The notes under the pieces were generated by a model. That model was not told where the DNA came from. It made no database searches and worked only from the letters and a program-made list of their open reading frames with translations. The translations under genes and the position numbers were made by a program. From the NCBI GenBank assembly GCA_964342805.1, contig CAYFHQ010000013.1, positions 1 through 48,764 on the forward strand: a DNA stretch of 48,764 nt, read 5' to 3'. Positions 1 to 6,940 of this stretch are shown in pieces (position 1 is the first letter of the stretch; every line of letters starts with the position of its first letter). The DNA is from CAYFHQ01 sp964342805. Lineage in GTDB: Bacteria; Bacillota; Clostridia; Peptostreptococcales; Acidaminobacteraceae.

Positions 1-446
1 TAGGCGTTACCCTGCAATAGGTCAGAGCGGGACTGAAGGTAGGTTTTTAGGTCTTCCAGGGGCATGTTTCTCTGGTACCCCTTAAAAATTTGAAAGGGGG
101 TGAGGGCGCAGATCATATACTGGTAGCCCTCGGTTTCCACATGGTTGACAAGGTCTTGCTCATGGGGCGGCAGTAAAATGGGGTTTAGTTCCCTGTGCCC
201 TGTTCTTTTCGCAATTTCATGGGCGATCAAGCCTGTATCCACGTAGAAGTCCGCCCCCACTTGAAGGATGGGGGCGCGTTTGGACAGACTGTCCACAAGG
301 GAAGCTTGTAGGGAGCGGCCGTTGGGGTTAGAGGCCATGGCAACCGACTGCCAAGGGTGCCTTGTGTAAGCCAGAAGGGCTCTTATTTTCTCGCTGTAGG
401 AGGAATGCTGTGTGTGGTGCAGTATGAGCGCGTGTTTTGTGTCCAT
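1..446 (-). CDS. Glutathione S-transferase-like protein (partial, 3' end outside window)
   Basis: The frame is open from an ATG at 446 to the window edge, giving 148 residues with the C-terminus missing. The start is supported by AAGGAG five bases upstream. The N-terminus (ILHHT.HSSYSEKIRALL) reads as a thioredoxin-fold GST domain and matches the start of the full-length gene at 3344, including the later segments ILQVGADFYVDTGLIAHEIA and LQIGADVFCDTDVITHELA. The two are therefore paralogues. It is the last visible gene of the minus-strand operon, 30 bases after the VIT transporter. The fold is likely; the substrate, and whether glutathione is used at all, cannot be told. Confidence 0.8.
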   Translation of the reverse strand, partial: MDTKHALILHHTQHSSYSEKIRALLAYTRHPWQSVAMASNPNGRSLQASLVDSLSKRAPILQVGADFYVDTGLIAHEIAKRTGHRELNPILLPPHEQDLVNHVETEGYQYMICALTPFQIFKGYQRNMPLEDLKTYLQSRSDLLQGNA

Positions 447-476
447 GGGAACTCCTTAAACTGTTGCGGGTACTGA

Positions 477-1379
477 TTAGATATCAACACCGATGACCAT
501 TTTTAGTAGGAAGCCGATGAAGAAGGAAATGCCAGCCACTCCGAGGGAAATGCCGGCCATTTCAAGAAAACGGCTGGTGAAGGGGTGGTCGTTGGTAATA
601 GAGGAGTAAAAGGTAAAGGCGATGATAATGAAGACGCCAATCAAGAGGGACAAGCCCAGGCTTACAAAGGGATTGGACAAGACCAGGTAGGGGGCGATCA
701 GGAAAACAACTGTGAGGACATAGGCTAAACCCGTATATATGGAAGATTTAATGGCGTCCTTGCCTCCCTCTTGCCGTGTGGAGAGATACTCGCTGGCTGC
801 CATGGATAGAGTAGCACTCAGACCAGTAATGAGGCCGGTTACAGCAATTAATTGGTTGTTTTGAAAGGCAAAGGTGAAACCAGCCAGGGCACCTGTAAGT
901 TCCACTAGGGCGTCATTCATACCTAAGACGATAGACCCCATGTACTCCAGTCGTTCTTCATCAATATCTTTGATAAGGATGGACTCGGCAGACTCCTCTT
1001 CCTCCAGGAGGTCGCCGATGGGCGAGGTTTGTAGATCATAGTGGTGGAGGTCAGCCAGGGCATATAGTTTGGCTACATTCCTATTTTCAATTTTTTCTAA
1101 GAACTTCACGGTGAAGGTTATCCCCAAGAGGGTGGATAGGAAGTTCCAGACCCATATGAGGAAGAGTTGGGGCTTGAGGTCGTGGCCGGTGAAACTCTTG
1201 ATCTTTTCATAGTGGCTGTGTTCACTATTGGCGAAGGTGTGGAGGACTTTGCGGTTGCCGGGGTCCTTTTCTTTTTTTGCCATCCTGCGGAAGAGTTCGT
1301 ATTCATTGAGTTCGTGTTGTTGAGCAGCCAGTAGAAGGGGAAGGACGCTTGCCTTTAGGGTTTCCATTGCATGTTCCAT
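477..1379 (-). CDS. VIT/CCC1-family iron-manganese transporter with N-terminal ferritin-like domain
   Basis: This is a membrane protein of 300 residues. The first ~120 residues form a ferritin/rubrerythrin-like helical segment with Glu/His-rich stretches (QQHELNEYELF, ANSEHSHYEKI). The C-terminal half has the CCC1/VIT1 hallmark (GMNDALVELTGALAG, then SMAASEYLSTRQE) and about five hydrophobic helices. VIT/CCC1 proteins move Fe2+ or Mn2+ out of the cytosol, and ferritin-like fusions such as MbfA export iron. An upstream in-frame TTG at 1433 would overlap the MarR gene and has no ribosome binding site, whereas the ATG at 1379 follows GTGAGG, so the shorter start was chosen. Iron or manganese export is a family inference. 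Confidence 0.85.
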   Translation of the reverse strand: MEHAMETLKASVLPLLLAAQQHELNEYELFRRMAKKEKDPGNRKVLHTFANSEHSHYEKIKSFTGHDLKPQLFLIWVWNFLSTLLGITFTVKFLEKIENRNVAKLYALADLHHYDLQTSPIGDLLEEEESAESILIKDIDEERLEYMGSIVLGMNDALVELTGALAGFTFAFQNNQLIAVTGLITGLSATLSMAASEYLSTRQEGGKDAIKSSIYTGLAYVLTVVFLIAPYLVLSNPFVSLGLSLLIGVFIIIAFTFYSSITNDHPFTSRFLEMAGISLGVAGISFFIGFLLKMVIGVDI

Positions 1380-1387
1380 GGGGGACC

Positions 1388-1864
1388 TCACTTTCCTTGG
1401 TGGGAGGGGGATGGGTTGGAGGACGTTGTCCAATCGATGATTTGGAGCAGTTCATAGAGGTCATCAATGTCTTCGTGGGGTAAGTTAAGCTGAAGTTTTT
1501 TGTGGAAAAGGGTAACGCTGGCCAGGGCCTTATGACCCTCGTGGGTCAAGTGGACATGAACAACCCTTTGGTCGGTGGCCGACCGGACTTTCTCCACGTA
1601 GCCCTTGTCCATGAGCTTGTTAAGGGTTCTCGATATGTTTGGCATGTCGTCCACCATGGCGTCTTTGACTTCTCCTACTGTGAGTCGATCGTCAGGGGCA
1701 GAATGGAGGGCGGACAGGATGTTCAGTTGGGTTAAGTTGAGTGTAGAGGATTTCAGTTCTCGGTTGATAAATCCCTTGAATTCTTGAGCAATACAGGTAA
1801 TGAGTCCAAGTACCTTAAACTCCTTGGACATGGCCGAGCCGGTAATCACTTTTTTGTTTGCCAC
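1388..1864 (-). CDS. MarR-family transcriptional regulator
   Basis: The protein is 158 residues with a winged-helix MarR core (LTQLNILSAL, PNISRTLNKLMDKGYVEK, TDQRVVHVHLT). The start is a GTG at 1864, five bases after AAGGAGG. The resulting N-terminus VANKK matches the MANKH start of its paralogue at 4883, which supports this choice over upstream in-frame codons. It sits 10 bases after the flavodoxin/ferredoxin gene and 8 bases before the metal transporter, so it should be cotranscribed with both. MarR proteins usually bind palindromes in their own promoter and respond to phenolic ligands, oxidants or metals. The TCCGYGGA motifs at the operon promoter are the best operator candidates. Confidence 0.9.
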   Translation of the reverse strand: MANKKVITGSAMSKEFKVLGLITCIAQEFKGFINRELKSSTLNLTQLNILSALHSAPDDRLTVGEVKDAMVDDMPNISRTLNKLMDKGYVEKVRSATDQRVVHVHLTHEGHKALASVTLFHKKLQLNLPHEDIDDLYELLQIIDWTTSSNPSPSHQGK

Positions 1865-1874
1865 GGCAACCTCC

Positions 1875-2698
1875 TTACAAGTATACTTCTGGTTCCCGGC
1901 GGGGTTGTCGGGGCTCAACGCGGTCGTCAACTGCCTTTTGAATTTTAGGATTATCCAGTGAAATTGCTTTTACAGGACAGACATTGGCACAGCCATAACA
2001 GCCCATGCATAAATCTCTGTTAAAGGTCTTGGTGTCAATGTTGATGGCCCCAATCGGGCAGTGGCGTTCGCATTTTCTACATTCAATACAGGCGTCAGAT
2101 ATGGCCAGTTGATTTAGGGACTTGGGTATAGTGGCCCCCACGCCTGGCATAAGGGAGAGTGCTGCGCACTTTGGCAGGCTAGAAGGTTCGTGGGTGGGCC
2201 AGTCCATCTTCAACTTGTGGTGAAAACTGGTGTCTTGATTGATATACACCTTGGTATAAATGTCTTTGCCAAACTGGGTCTGAATGGCTTGTCCTTTGCG
2301 TCTGGTCTACCAGTGGCAATGCGAGGTTCATGGCTGTGCTGGCCGATAAAAGCACCTGCAGCTACCAGTTGAAAGCCCCTTTTCTTGAGGTGTTTTTGCA
2401 TTTCAACCAGTCCTTTGCCGTAATAACCATTGCCATACATGACCACGGGAACAACTGGTGTGTTGTCACCATGTAAGTGGTCAAAAATCTCCTTCATGGG
2501 GCCAAAGAGACGGGACATGGTCATGGTTCCGATGATCACCAAGTCGTCTGAGGTGAAGTGAAGGTCCTTAGACCGATTTTCTGGTCGTAACATGTCGTGG
2601 TCTATGATCGTCACCTTGTCCATGGCACCGGCTATGGTCTGAACCGTCTTTTTGGTTGTTCCCCCTGGGCTAAAGTGAATGATGTGTACGCTTTTCAT
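1875..2698 (-). pseudogene. EFR1-type flavodoxin plus 2[4Fe-4S] ferredoxin fusion, split by a frameshift
   Basis: An N-terminal flavodoxin domain (residues 1-~150, start MKSVHIIHFSPGGTTKKT) is followed in another frame by a bacterial ferredoxin domain with two CxxCxxCxxxCP clusters (CIECRKCERHCP and CMGCYGCANVCP). Adding one C beside position 2288 restores a single frame of about 274 residues, reading PDAKDK-AIQTQFGKDIYTK across the join. It is preceded by AGAGGAG. Such proteins pass electrons between flavin and ferredoxin pools. The break is one missing G in a GG pair of the coding strand. It may be a real mutation or a consensus error, because both halves look otherwise unspoiled. Confidence 0.8.
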
Positions 2699-2725
2699 GG
2701 TTTCTCCTCTCAGTTTAAAAGTAGC

Positions 2726-2823
2726 CGTTTAGGATGTAGAGATCACCACCGTGATCGCATGTGTACTGCCTGTAATTCCGATAGTGGTACTGCAATACGA
2801 TGATGATGTCTCCAGCCTAAACG
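2726..2823 (-). promoter_or_regulatory. Possible structured mRNA segment between two operon genes
   Basis: Between the Cys-rich ORF and the flavodoxin gene, CGTTTAGG (2726-2733) is complementary to CCTAAACG (2816-2823). Inside lies a perfect hairpin, GATCAC-CACC-GTGATC (2741-2756). The fold would sit in the operon transcript about 30 bases before the flavodoxin start. No known riboswitch class was recognised. Confidence 0.3.
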
Positions 2824-2848
2824 ACTGCCTGGCTGGATTTGCCTCGTT

Positions 2849-3001
2849 TTATTTTTTGACTTTGCCGATGGCTACACAAATGGGGTAGCAGCACTTGCCG
2901 CCAGTTGGTGCACAAAAGGCACACCACCACTTTGTAGCGGGTAGGTAGGCTGCTTTTAGATTGACGCATTTTGCAGGAAGTTTTCTGTGGGCATTTGCCA
3001 T
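2849..3001 (-). CDS. Small cysteine-rich protein, 50 residues, unknown function
   Basis: An ATG at 3001 follows AGAGGA at good spacing and opens a 50-codon frame ending in TAA. The peptide is basic with six cysteines at residues 12, 27, 30, 37, 38 and 42, including WWCAFC and KCCYPIC. It lacks a signal peptide and any long hydrophobic segment. It is the first gene after the operon promoter at 3077-3106 and precedes the flavodoxin/ferredoxin, MarR and metal-transporter genes. The Cys pattern suggests metal or Fe-S binding, or redox chemistry, but no family was recognised. Ribosome binding site, position and composition support it being real. Confidence 0.6.
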   Translation of the reverse strand: MANAHRKLPAKCVNLKAAYLPATKWWCAFCAPTGGKCCYPICVAIGKVKK

Positions 3002-3076
3002 GGGAGTCCTCTTTTTCGTCCTTGGATTTAATATCCGTGGAATATATTGTGGTGTGGAGATCTTGTTGATGGATTC

Positions 3077-3106
3077 AGTATACCCCCATAACTATATGAG
3101 TGTCAA
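3077..3106 (-). promoter_or_regulatory. Sigma-A promoter of the Cys-rich/flavodoxin/MarR/VIT/GST operon
   Basis: Read on the minus strand, TTGACA (3106-3101) and TATACT (3082-3077) are 18 bases apart. One TCCGTGGA motif lies about 35 bases downstream of the expected start site. Confidence 0.7.
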
Positions 3107-3208
3107 GGATAAATAATCCTAGGAATGTAAAATACGAGTACTATAAAACCCTATATAAGAAGAGAAAAATACGTCCTTGACCAAATACATTCCGTGGAAA
3201 ATAATTAC

Positions 3209-3237
3209 TTGACATAAATTTGTGTTTGCCATATATT
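3209..3237 (+). promoter_or_regulatory. Sigma-A promoter of the GST-like gene
   Basis: TTGACA (3209-3214) and TATATT (3232-3237) are separated by 17 bases and drive the gene at 3344. TCCGYGGA motifs flank both boxes. Confidence 0.7.
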
Positions 3238-3343
3238 GAACTTAACATCCGCGGAATATAAATTCCGTAATGCCAATCATTTTTGAGTTTTATGACGTAA
3301 AAAAAGAATCGTTTTATACATTGATAAATGAAAGAGGTTAACC

Positions 3344-4285
3344 ATGAATCCATCCGATATCATTCTCCACCACACCCCTCGTTCAGCCTATGCAGAAAAA
3401 ATTCGCCTTATGCTAGACACGGTAAGTGCGGATTGGAAGCAGGTGAAGGCGCCTGTTCATACCAACAAAAGGGTTTTTCAGAGACGATTGGTCGAAGGTT
3501 ACAGTAGACGAATTCCCCTATTACAGATCGGGGCCGATGTCTTCTGTGATACAGACGTGATCACCCATGAGTTAGCGACTGTTTTGCAAGTAGAGGCCTA
3601 TAGCAAAGAAAACTTGACTGAAGAGGGTCGTCAATTTGTGATCGACGCAGAAAGCAAGTACTTTGCGGCCTTTCTGGGCTCGCTTCCACCCGCTGATATC
3701 ATGAAGAGTTATTTTAAGGACTACCCCCTCAAGGACTTCTATGGTTTTGTTATGGGACGGGTACAGAGTTTTAAGGGTAGGAAATTGGAAACCATCCCCC
3801 ATGACCAGGCGGTTAAGCTAAGGGACCTGTATTTGGATGACGCTGAAAATAGGCTTAAAAAAAGCCCCTACCTATTCAGTTCAGAAGCTCCAACCCTAGC
3901 TGATTTTTCCTTCTACCATCTCTTGTGGTATCAATTTCTTAACAATAACCCAACTGATTTTACCAAGCGACCTAACCTGGAAAATTGGTATAAGAAACTC
4001 ACTTCCAAGCGGAAGGGGGAGCCACAAGCTTATACACCGGAGCAGGTGGCAGGCATGGTAAAGAAGATCCAGCCCCGTCCGGTTCCAGAGTCCATGAAAC
4101 AATCGAGTCGCATTGGACAAACCCTGACCCTTCAACCCAGCGATGACGCAGGCCCTGCAACCCTACCAACCACAGGTGTGATTGTTGGGGAGGACGATTA
4201 CAAGATCATCCTCAAGCGAGAGGACCCAGAAATGGGCACCATCCATGTTCACTATCCCAAGTGCGCCCTTGGCGCATGTTTGTAG
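3344..4285 (+). CDS. Glutathione S-transferase-like protein
   Basis: The protein has 313 residues. A thioredoxin-like GST N-domain (residues ~5-80, YAEKIRLML, IPLLQIGADV) is followed by an all-helical GST C-domain (~100-225, APTLADFSFYHLLWY), the site of the usual N-capping motif. A C-terminal extension of ~85 residues has no recognised domain. The ATG follows AGAGG. It is a paralogue of the partial gene at the left edge and diverges from the operon that contains that copy, sharing operator-like motifs. A role in conjugating or dehalogenating an electrophile is possible but not shown. A strong terminator follows. Confidence 0.85.
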   Translation: MNPSDIILHHTPRSAYAEKIRLMLDTVSADWKQVKAPVHTNKRVFQRRLVEGYSRRIPLLQIGADVFCDTDVITHELATVLQVEAYSKENLTEEGRQFVIDAESKYFAAFLGSLPPADIMKSYFKDYPLKDFYGFVMGRVQSFKGRKLETIPHDQAVKLRDLYLDDAENRLKKSPYLFSSEAPTLADFSFYHLLWYQFLNNNPTDFTKRPNLENWYKKLTSKRKGEPQAYTPEQVAGMVKKIQPRPVPESMKQSSRIGQTLTLQPSDDAGPATLPTTGVIVGEDDYKIILKREDPEMGTIHVHYPKCALGACL

Positions 4286-4355
4286 GTACCTGGCAGGGGA
4301 GACTTGCCCTCTAGCCCTGTCTTTCATATACCGAAAATGAACCCATGTAAGACGC

Positions 4356-4387
4356 AAAACCCCTAGGGATCTCTCCCTAGGGGTTTT
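4356..4387. terminator. Bidirectional rho-independent terminator
   Basis: A 14-bp perfect stem (AAAACCCCTAGGGA with its complement) has a TCTC loop. Runs of T on one side and A on the other serve the convergent GST and MarR genes. Confidence 0.9.
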
Positions 4388-4433
4388 GTCATTTTAGTTT
4401 GTCACAATCACACTGGAACATCTGTGACTCAGG

Positions 4434-4883
4434 CTACTTCTTCTGGTTGTCATCAATCTCAATTAGGAGTTCGTACAAGAGCTGCATTCGCTCGTCGGAC
4501 AGGGGCAGGTCTACGCCGTCATTGTTGGCATCGGCGTCATCGTGGGCCTGGCGACCGGCGTCCGTAATGGTGATATAGACCACACGCTGGTCCTCCACAC
4601 TTCGTTCCTTCACAATGTGTCCATGCTCCATGAGTTTGTTGAGGGACCGTGAAATATTGGGGCTCTCGTCCAGCATGGTTGCCTTGATCTGGTTGACCGT
4701 TAGGGTTCCTGTTGGAGACTTGGACAGGGCATGGAGGATCATGACCTGGGTCATGGAGAGACCTAAGGGCTTGACGTTTTTGTCCAGAATGGCGCTGTAT
4801 TCCTGTGCGGTACAGAGGAGTAGGCCCATGACTTTATGTTTTAATTCCTGGTTGGAATGGATAATCAAATGTTTGTTTGCCAT
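4434..4883 (-). CDS. MarR-family transcriptional regulator
   Basis: The protein is 149 residues with the MarR winged helix (MTQVMILHALSKSP, PNISRSLNKLMEHGHIVKE, EDQRVVYITITDAG). It starts with ATG after GGAGAC. It is clearly related to MarR at 1388-1864: the same xANK start, the same PNISR-LNKLM recognition helix and a similar acidic C-terminal helix. It is convergent with the GST-like gene and has its own promoter with a palindrome, so autoregulation is likely. The ligand is unknown. Confidence 0.9.
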   Translation of the reverse strand: MANKHLIIHSNQELKHKVMGLLLCTAQEYSAILDKNVKPLGLSMTQVMILHALSKSPTGTLTVNQIKATMLDESPNISRSLNKLMEHGHIVKERSVEDQRVVYITITDAGRQAHDDADANNDGVDLPLSDERMQLLYELLIEIDDNQKK

Positions 4884-4918
4884 AATTGGTCTCCTTTCTA
4901 TGGTTGTCTTACCCCAAT

Positions 4919-4967
4919 CCTATACTAATTTCGTCTGCCTTGTCAATTAGTGTCATGACATTGATTG
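4919..4967 (-). promoter_or_regulatory. MarR promoter with palindromic operator
   Basis: On the minus strand TTGACA (4946-4941) and TATAGG (4924-4919) are 16 bases apart. Directly upstream lies the perfect palindrome TGTCATGACA (4951-4960), extended to 24 bases (4944-4967) with only two mismatched pairs. It overlaps the -35 box, which fits autorepression by the MarR at 4434-4883. Confidence 0.55.
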
Positions 4968-4981
4968 TAGGGGACACCCTT

Positions 4982-5009
4982 TTGTGTATGGGCCATTCCG
5001 TAGTATAAT
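4982..5009 (+). promoter_or_regulatory. Probable promoter of the secreted helical protein
   Basis: TATAAT (5004-5009) is preceded after 16 bases by a weak TTGTGT (4982-4987). It lies 15 bases from the palindrome at 4944-4967, so the neighbouring MarR might also act here. Confidence 0.4.
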
Positions 5010-5047
5010 AAGGATAGGGTTTGGGTAGTGAAAGAAAGGACGATCCA

Positions 5048-5398
5048 ATGAAGAAATGGATGACACTCTTGTGCATAGGACTCCTTGTGGCGGGCACCAT
5101 GACCTATGCAGAGCCAGTGAAAGAAAAGGACGTGTCCAAAGACAAGTCTGACCAAGTGGCCATCTGGCAGGCCAAGGCAGAGGCCATGGGCATGACCCTG
5201 GAAGAACTAAAAATGGCCACTATTGAAAAGTATGAAGCCATGGCTGCCGCAAAGGGTATGACCTTGGAGGAACTAAAGAAGCATATGGCCGAAAAGGAAA
5301 AGGCCTTTTATGCCAAGGCCAAGGAACTGGGGATCAGCCCCCAGGAACTAAAGGCTCAAATGCTTAAAAAACAAAAAGACCCCGAGTATAAAAAATAG
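5048..5398 (+). CDS. Secreted helical repeat protein, unknown function
   Basis: The product is 116 residues starting at the ATG at 5048 (AAAGGA upstream); an earlier TTG at 5021 would spoil the signal peptide. Residues 1-~21 form a signal peptide ending TMTYA. The rest is charged and helical, with three related units (MGMTLEELK, KGMTLEELK, LGISPQELK) spaced about 25-30 residues apart, each after an Ala/Lys-rich helix. This resembles small exported helical proteins of Bacillota with repeated GxTxEEL motifs, whose function is unknown. It is monocistronic, ending at the terminator at 5462. Confidence 0.75.
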   Translation: MKKWMTLLCIGLLVAGTMTYAEPVKEKDVSKDKSDQVAIWQAKAEAMGMTLEELKMATIEKYEAMAAAKGMTLEELKKHMAEKEKAFYAKAKELGISPQELKAQMLKKQKDPEYKK

Positions 5399-5461
5399 AG
5401 CACAACATCTTGTCTCAGACAGTCGACCCAGTCGACGAGTTTGAAGCCACAGATCAACCAT

Positions 5462-5493
5462 AACACCCACGTCAACCACGTGGGTGTTTTTTT
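5462..5493 (+). terminator. Rho-independent terminator
   Basis: An 11-bp stem AACACCCACGT with loop CAACC is followed by a T run. Confidence 0.9.
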
Positions 5494-5540
5494 CATGGAT
5501 TTGATTGTATGAAGCCAGTGGGGGTACATAGTCAATAAGA

Positions 5541-5594
5541 TTGACAACTTCTGTCGGTAGCTTTACACTATAAATAACCGACAAAGGTTGTCGG
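5541..5594 (+). promoter_or_regulatory. Promoter with twin TetR-type operators
   Basis: TTGACA (5541-5546) and TACACT (5564-5569) are 17 bases apart. One operator, TTGACA-N5-TGTCGG (5541-5557), covers the -35 box. The other is the perfect palindrome CCGACA-AAGGT-TGTCGG (5578-5594), just past the -10 box. Their centres are 37 bases apart. The TetR gene at 9470 in the same operon is the obvious ligand. Confidence 0.7.
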
Positions 5595-5649
5595 GACACT
5601 CAGACCTATACCAGTCTAGCTTGTGCGGATGTATAAGGAGGCCGTGACC

Positions 5650-6930
5650 ATGCCCCAGATCAATCCCCAAACCAAGCCCAGAAAACCCTTTAACACCAAC
5701 CTCATGCTCCTGCTCTTGGGCCGCATTGTCTCCGACATTGGGTCCTCGGTTATCATGCTCATTATGCCCCTTTACATTTTGGATATCGGCGGTTCTGCTT
5801 CAACAATTGGTCTTTTTTCCTTCTTGGCCATGGCCCCTATCCTCCTCATGTTTCCCTTTGGGGGTGTAATAGGGGACCGGCTCAACCGGAAGACCATCAT
5901 GGTCTCTGCAGACCTGGCCAGTGCGGGTGTTGTTTTTATCATGGCCGCCCTGTCGGCCATGGGCCTTTTATATCTCCCCTTGCTTCTAGCCCTCCAAGTT
6001 TTGGTGTCCACCTTTTTTGGTTTCTTTGACCCTGCCTCAAAAGGCATGGTCCCCAAGCTGGTTGACAAGGAAGACCTGAAAAAAACCAACTCAAAAATTG
6101 CCACAGCTAGAATTTTATCCGGTGTGGTCGCCCCCTTGGTGGCCGTCGGCCTTTATATTCGATTTGGCATTACCCTGCTCTTTTTACTCAATGCCATCTC
6201 CTTTTTATTCTCTGGAATCAGTGAGTCCTTTATCCAATACCACCACGAGCCCCAAGAGGGGAGCCTGGACGCCATGTCCATTCTCACTGACCTTAGGGGT
6301 GGGTTTACCTTCATTATGAACAACAGCTTGATCAGACGGCTGTGTCTCTACTTCTTTGCCATCTTCGCCATGATCCAGCCAATCTTCGCCCTGATCCTAC
6401 CCTTGGTCTACCGGACCCAGCTCAGCTACCCAGACCAGAATTATGGCTACCTCCAAGTGAGTCTCTTTGTAGGTGCCTTGGTGGGGAGTATGCTGGTCAA
6501 CTTCTTTGGTGACGAGAACAATCTCCTACGGCCCCTAAAAGGAGGCATCGTAGCCATGACCACGGTGGTCTCGCTCTTTGCCCTCGTCATTCTCCCGCAA
6601 ATCATATCCGCCCTGGGCAAGGGGAGCCCGGCCTATTATCTCTTGTTCACCAGCGTCCTCTTTTTCTTGTACATGGGTTTTATGTTTATCATCATCCCCA
6701 TGCAAACCATCATACAAACTACAACACCGGACGCCTATATGTCCCGGGTTTTTTCCATCGTAGGCCTCATTATGAAGGGGGGCATGCCCCTGGGGGCCTT
6801 GCTCTATGGAGGTATTCTGGACCGATATCCACTCCACTGGGTGACCCTGGTTACTGCGGCAATCATTATTGGCGTTTCAGTTTATTTCCTAAGATCCATT
6901 CGTCACGTCAGCCTGGACACAGGCCATTAA
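5650..6930 (+). CDS. Major facilitator superfamily exporter
   Basis: The protein has 426 residues with about 12 hydrophobic helices. It carries the MFS loop 2-3 motif as GGVIGDRLNRKTIM (residues ~70-85) and the drug-exporter style start LLLLGRIVSDIGSS. The ATG at 5650 follows AAGGAG; the in-frame GTG at 5623 lies before this site. It is the first gene of an operon with two dikinases and TetR, 10 bases before the first dikinase, and sits behind the twin operators. Proton-driven efflux of a drug-like compound is the family expectation, and the operon context strengthens it. The substrate is unknown. Confidence 0.85.
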   Translation: MPQINPQTKPRKPFNTNLMLLLLGRIVSDIGSSVIMLIMPLYILDIGGSASTIGLFSFLAMAPILLMFPFGGVIGDRLNRKTIMVSADLASAGVVFIMAALSAMGLLYLPLLLALQVLVSTFFGFFDPASKGMVPKLVDKEDLKKTNSKIATARILSGVVAPLVAVGLYIRFGITLLFLLNAISFLFSGISESFIQYHHEPQEGSLDAMSILTDLRGGFTFIMNNSLIRRLCLYFFAIFAMIQPIFALILPLVYRTQLSYPDQNYGYLQVSLFVGALVGSMLVNFFGDENNLLRPLKGGIVAMTTVVSLFALVILPQIISALGKGSPAYYLLFTSVLFFLYMGFMFIIIPMQTIIQTTTPDAYMSRVFSIVGLIMKGGMPLGALLYGGILDRYPLHWVTLVTAAIIIGVSVYFLRSIRHVSLDTGH

Positions 6931-6940
6931 GGAGGAAACT

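Larger units (their letters stand above)
3033..3258. promoter_or_regulatory. Three TCCGYGGA operator-like motifs in the divergent intergenic region
   Basis: Copies are ATCCGTGGAATA (3033-3044), ATTCCGTGGAAA (3189-3200) and ATCCGCGGAATA (3247-3258). The third has the perfect palindrome TCCGCGGA. The second lies just upstream of the plus-strand -35 box, the third just downstream of its -10 box, and the first in the early transcribed part of the minus operon. This is the expected arrangement for a repressor covering both promoters; MarR at 1388-1864 is the natural candidate. Confidence 0.5.

Noticed and set aside
3141..3353. 70-residue minus-strand frame over the divergent promoters
   Set aside because: It overlaps promoter and operator elements and has no ribosome binding site.
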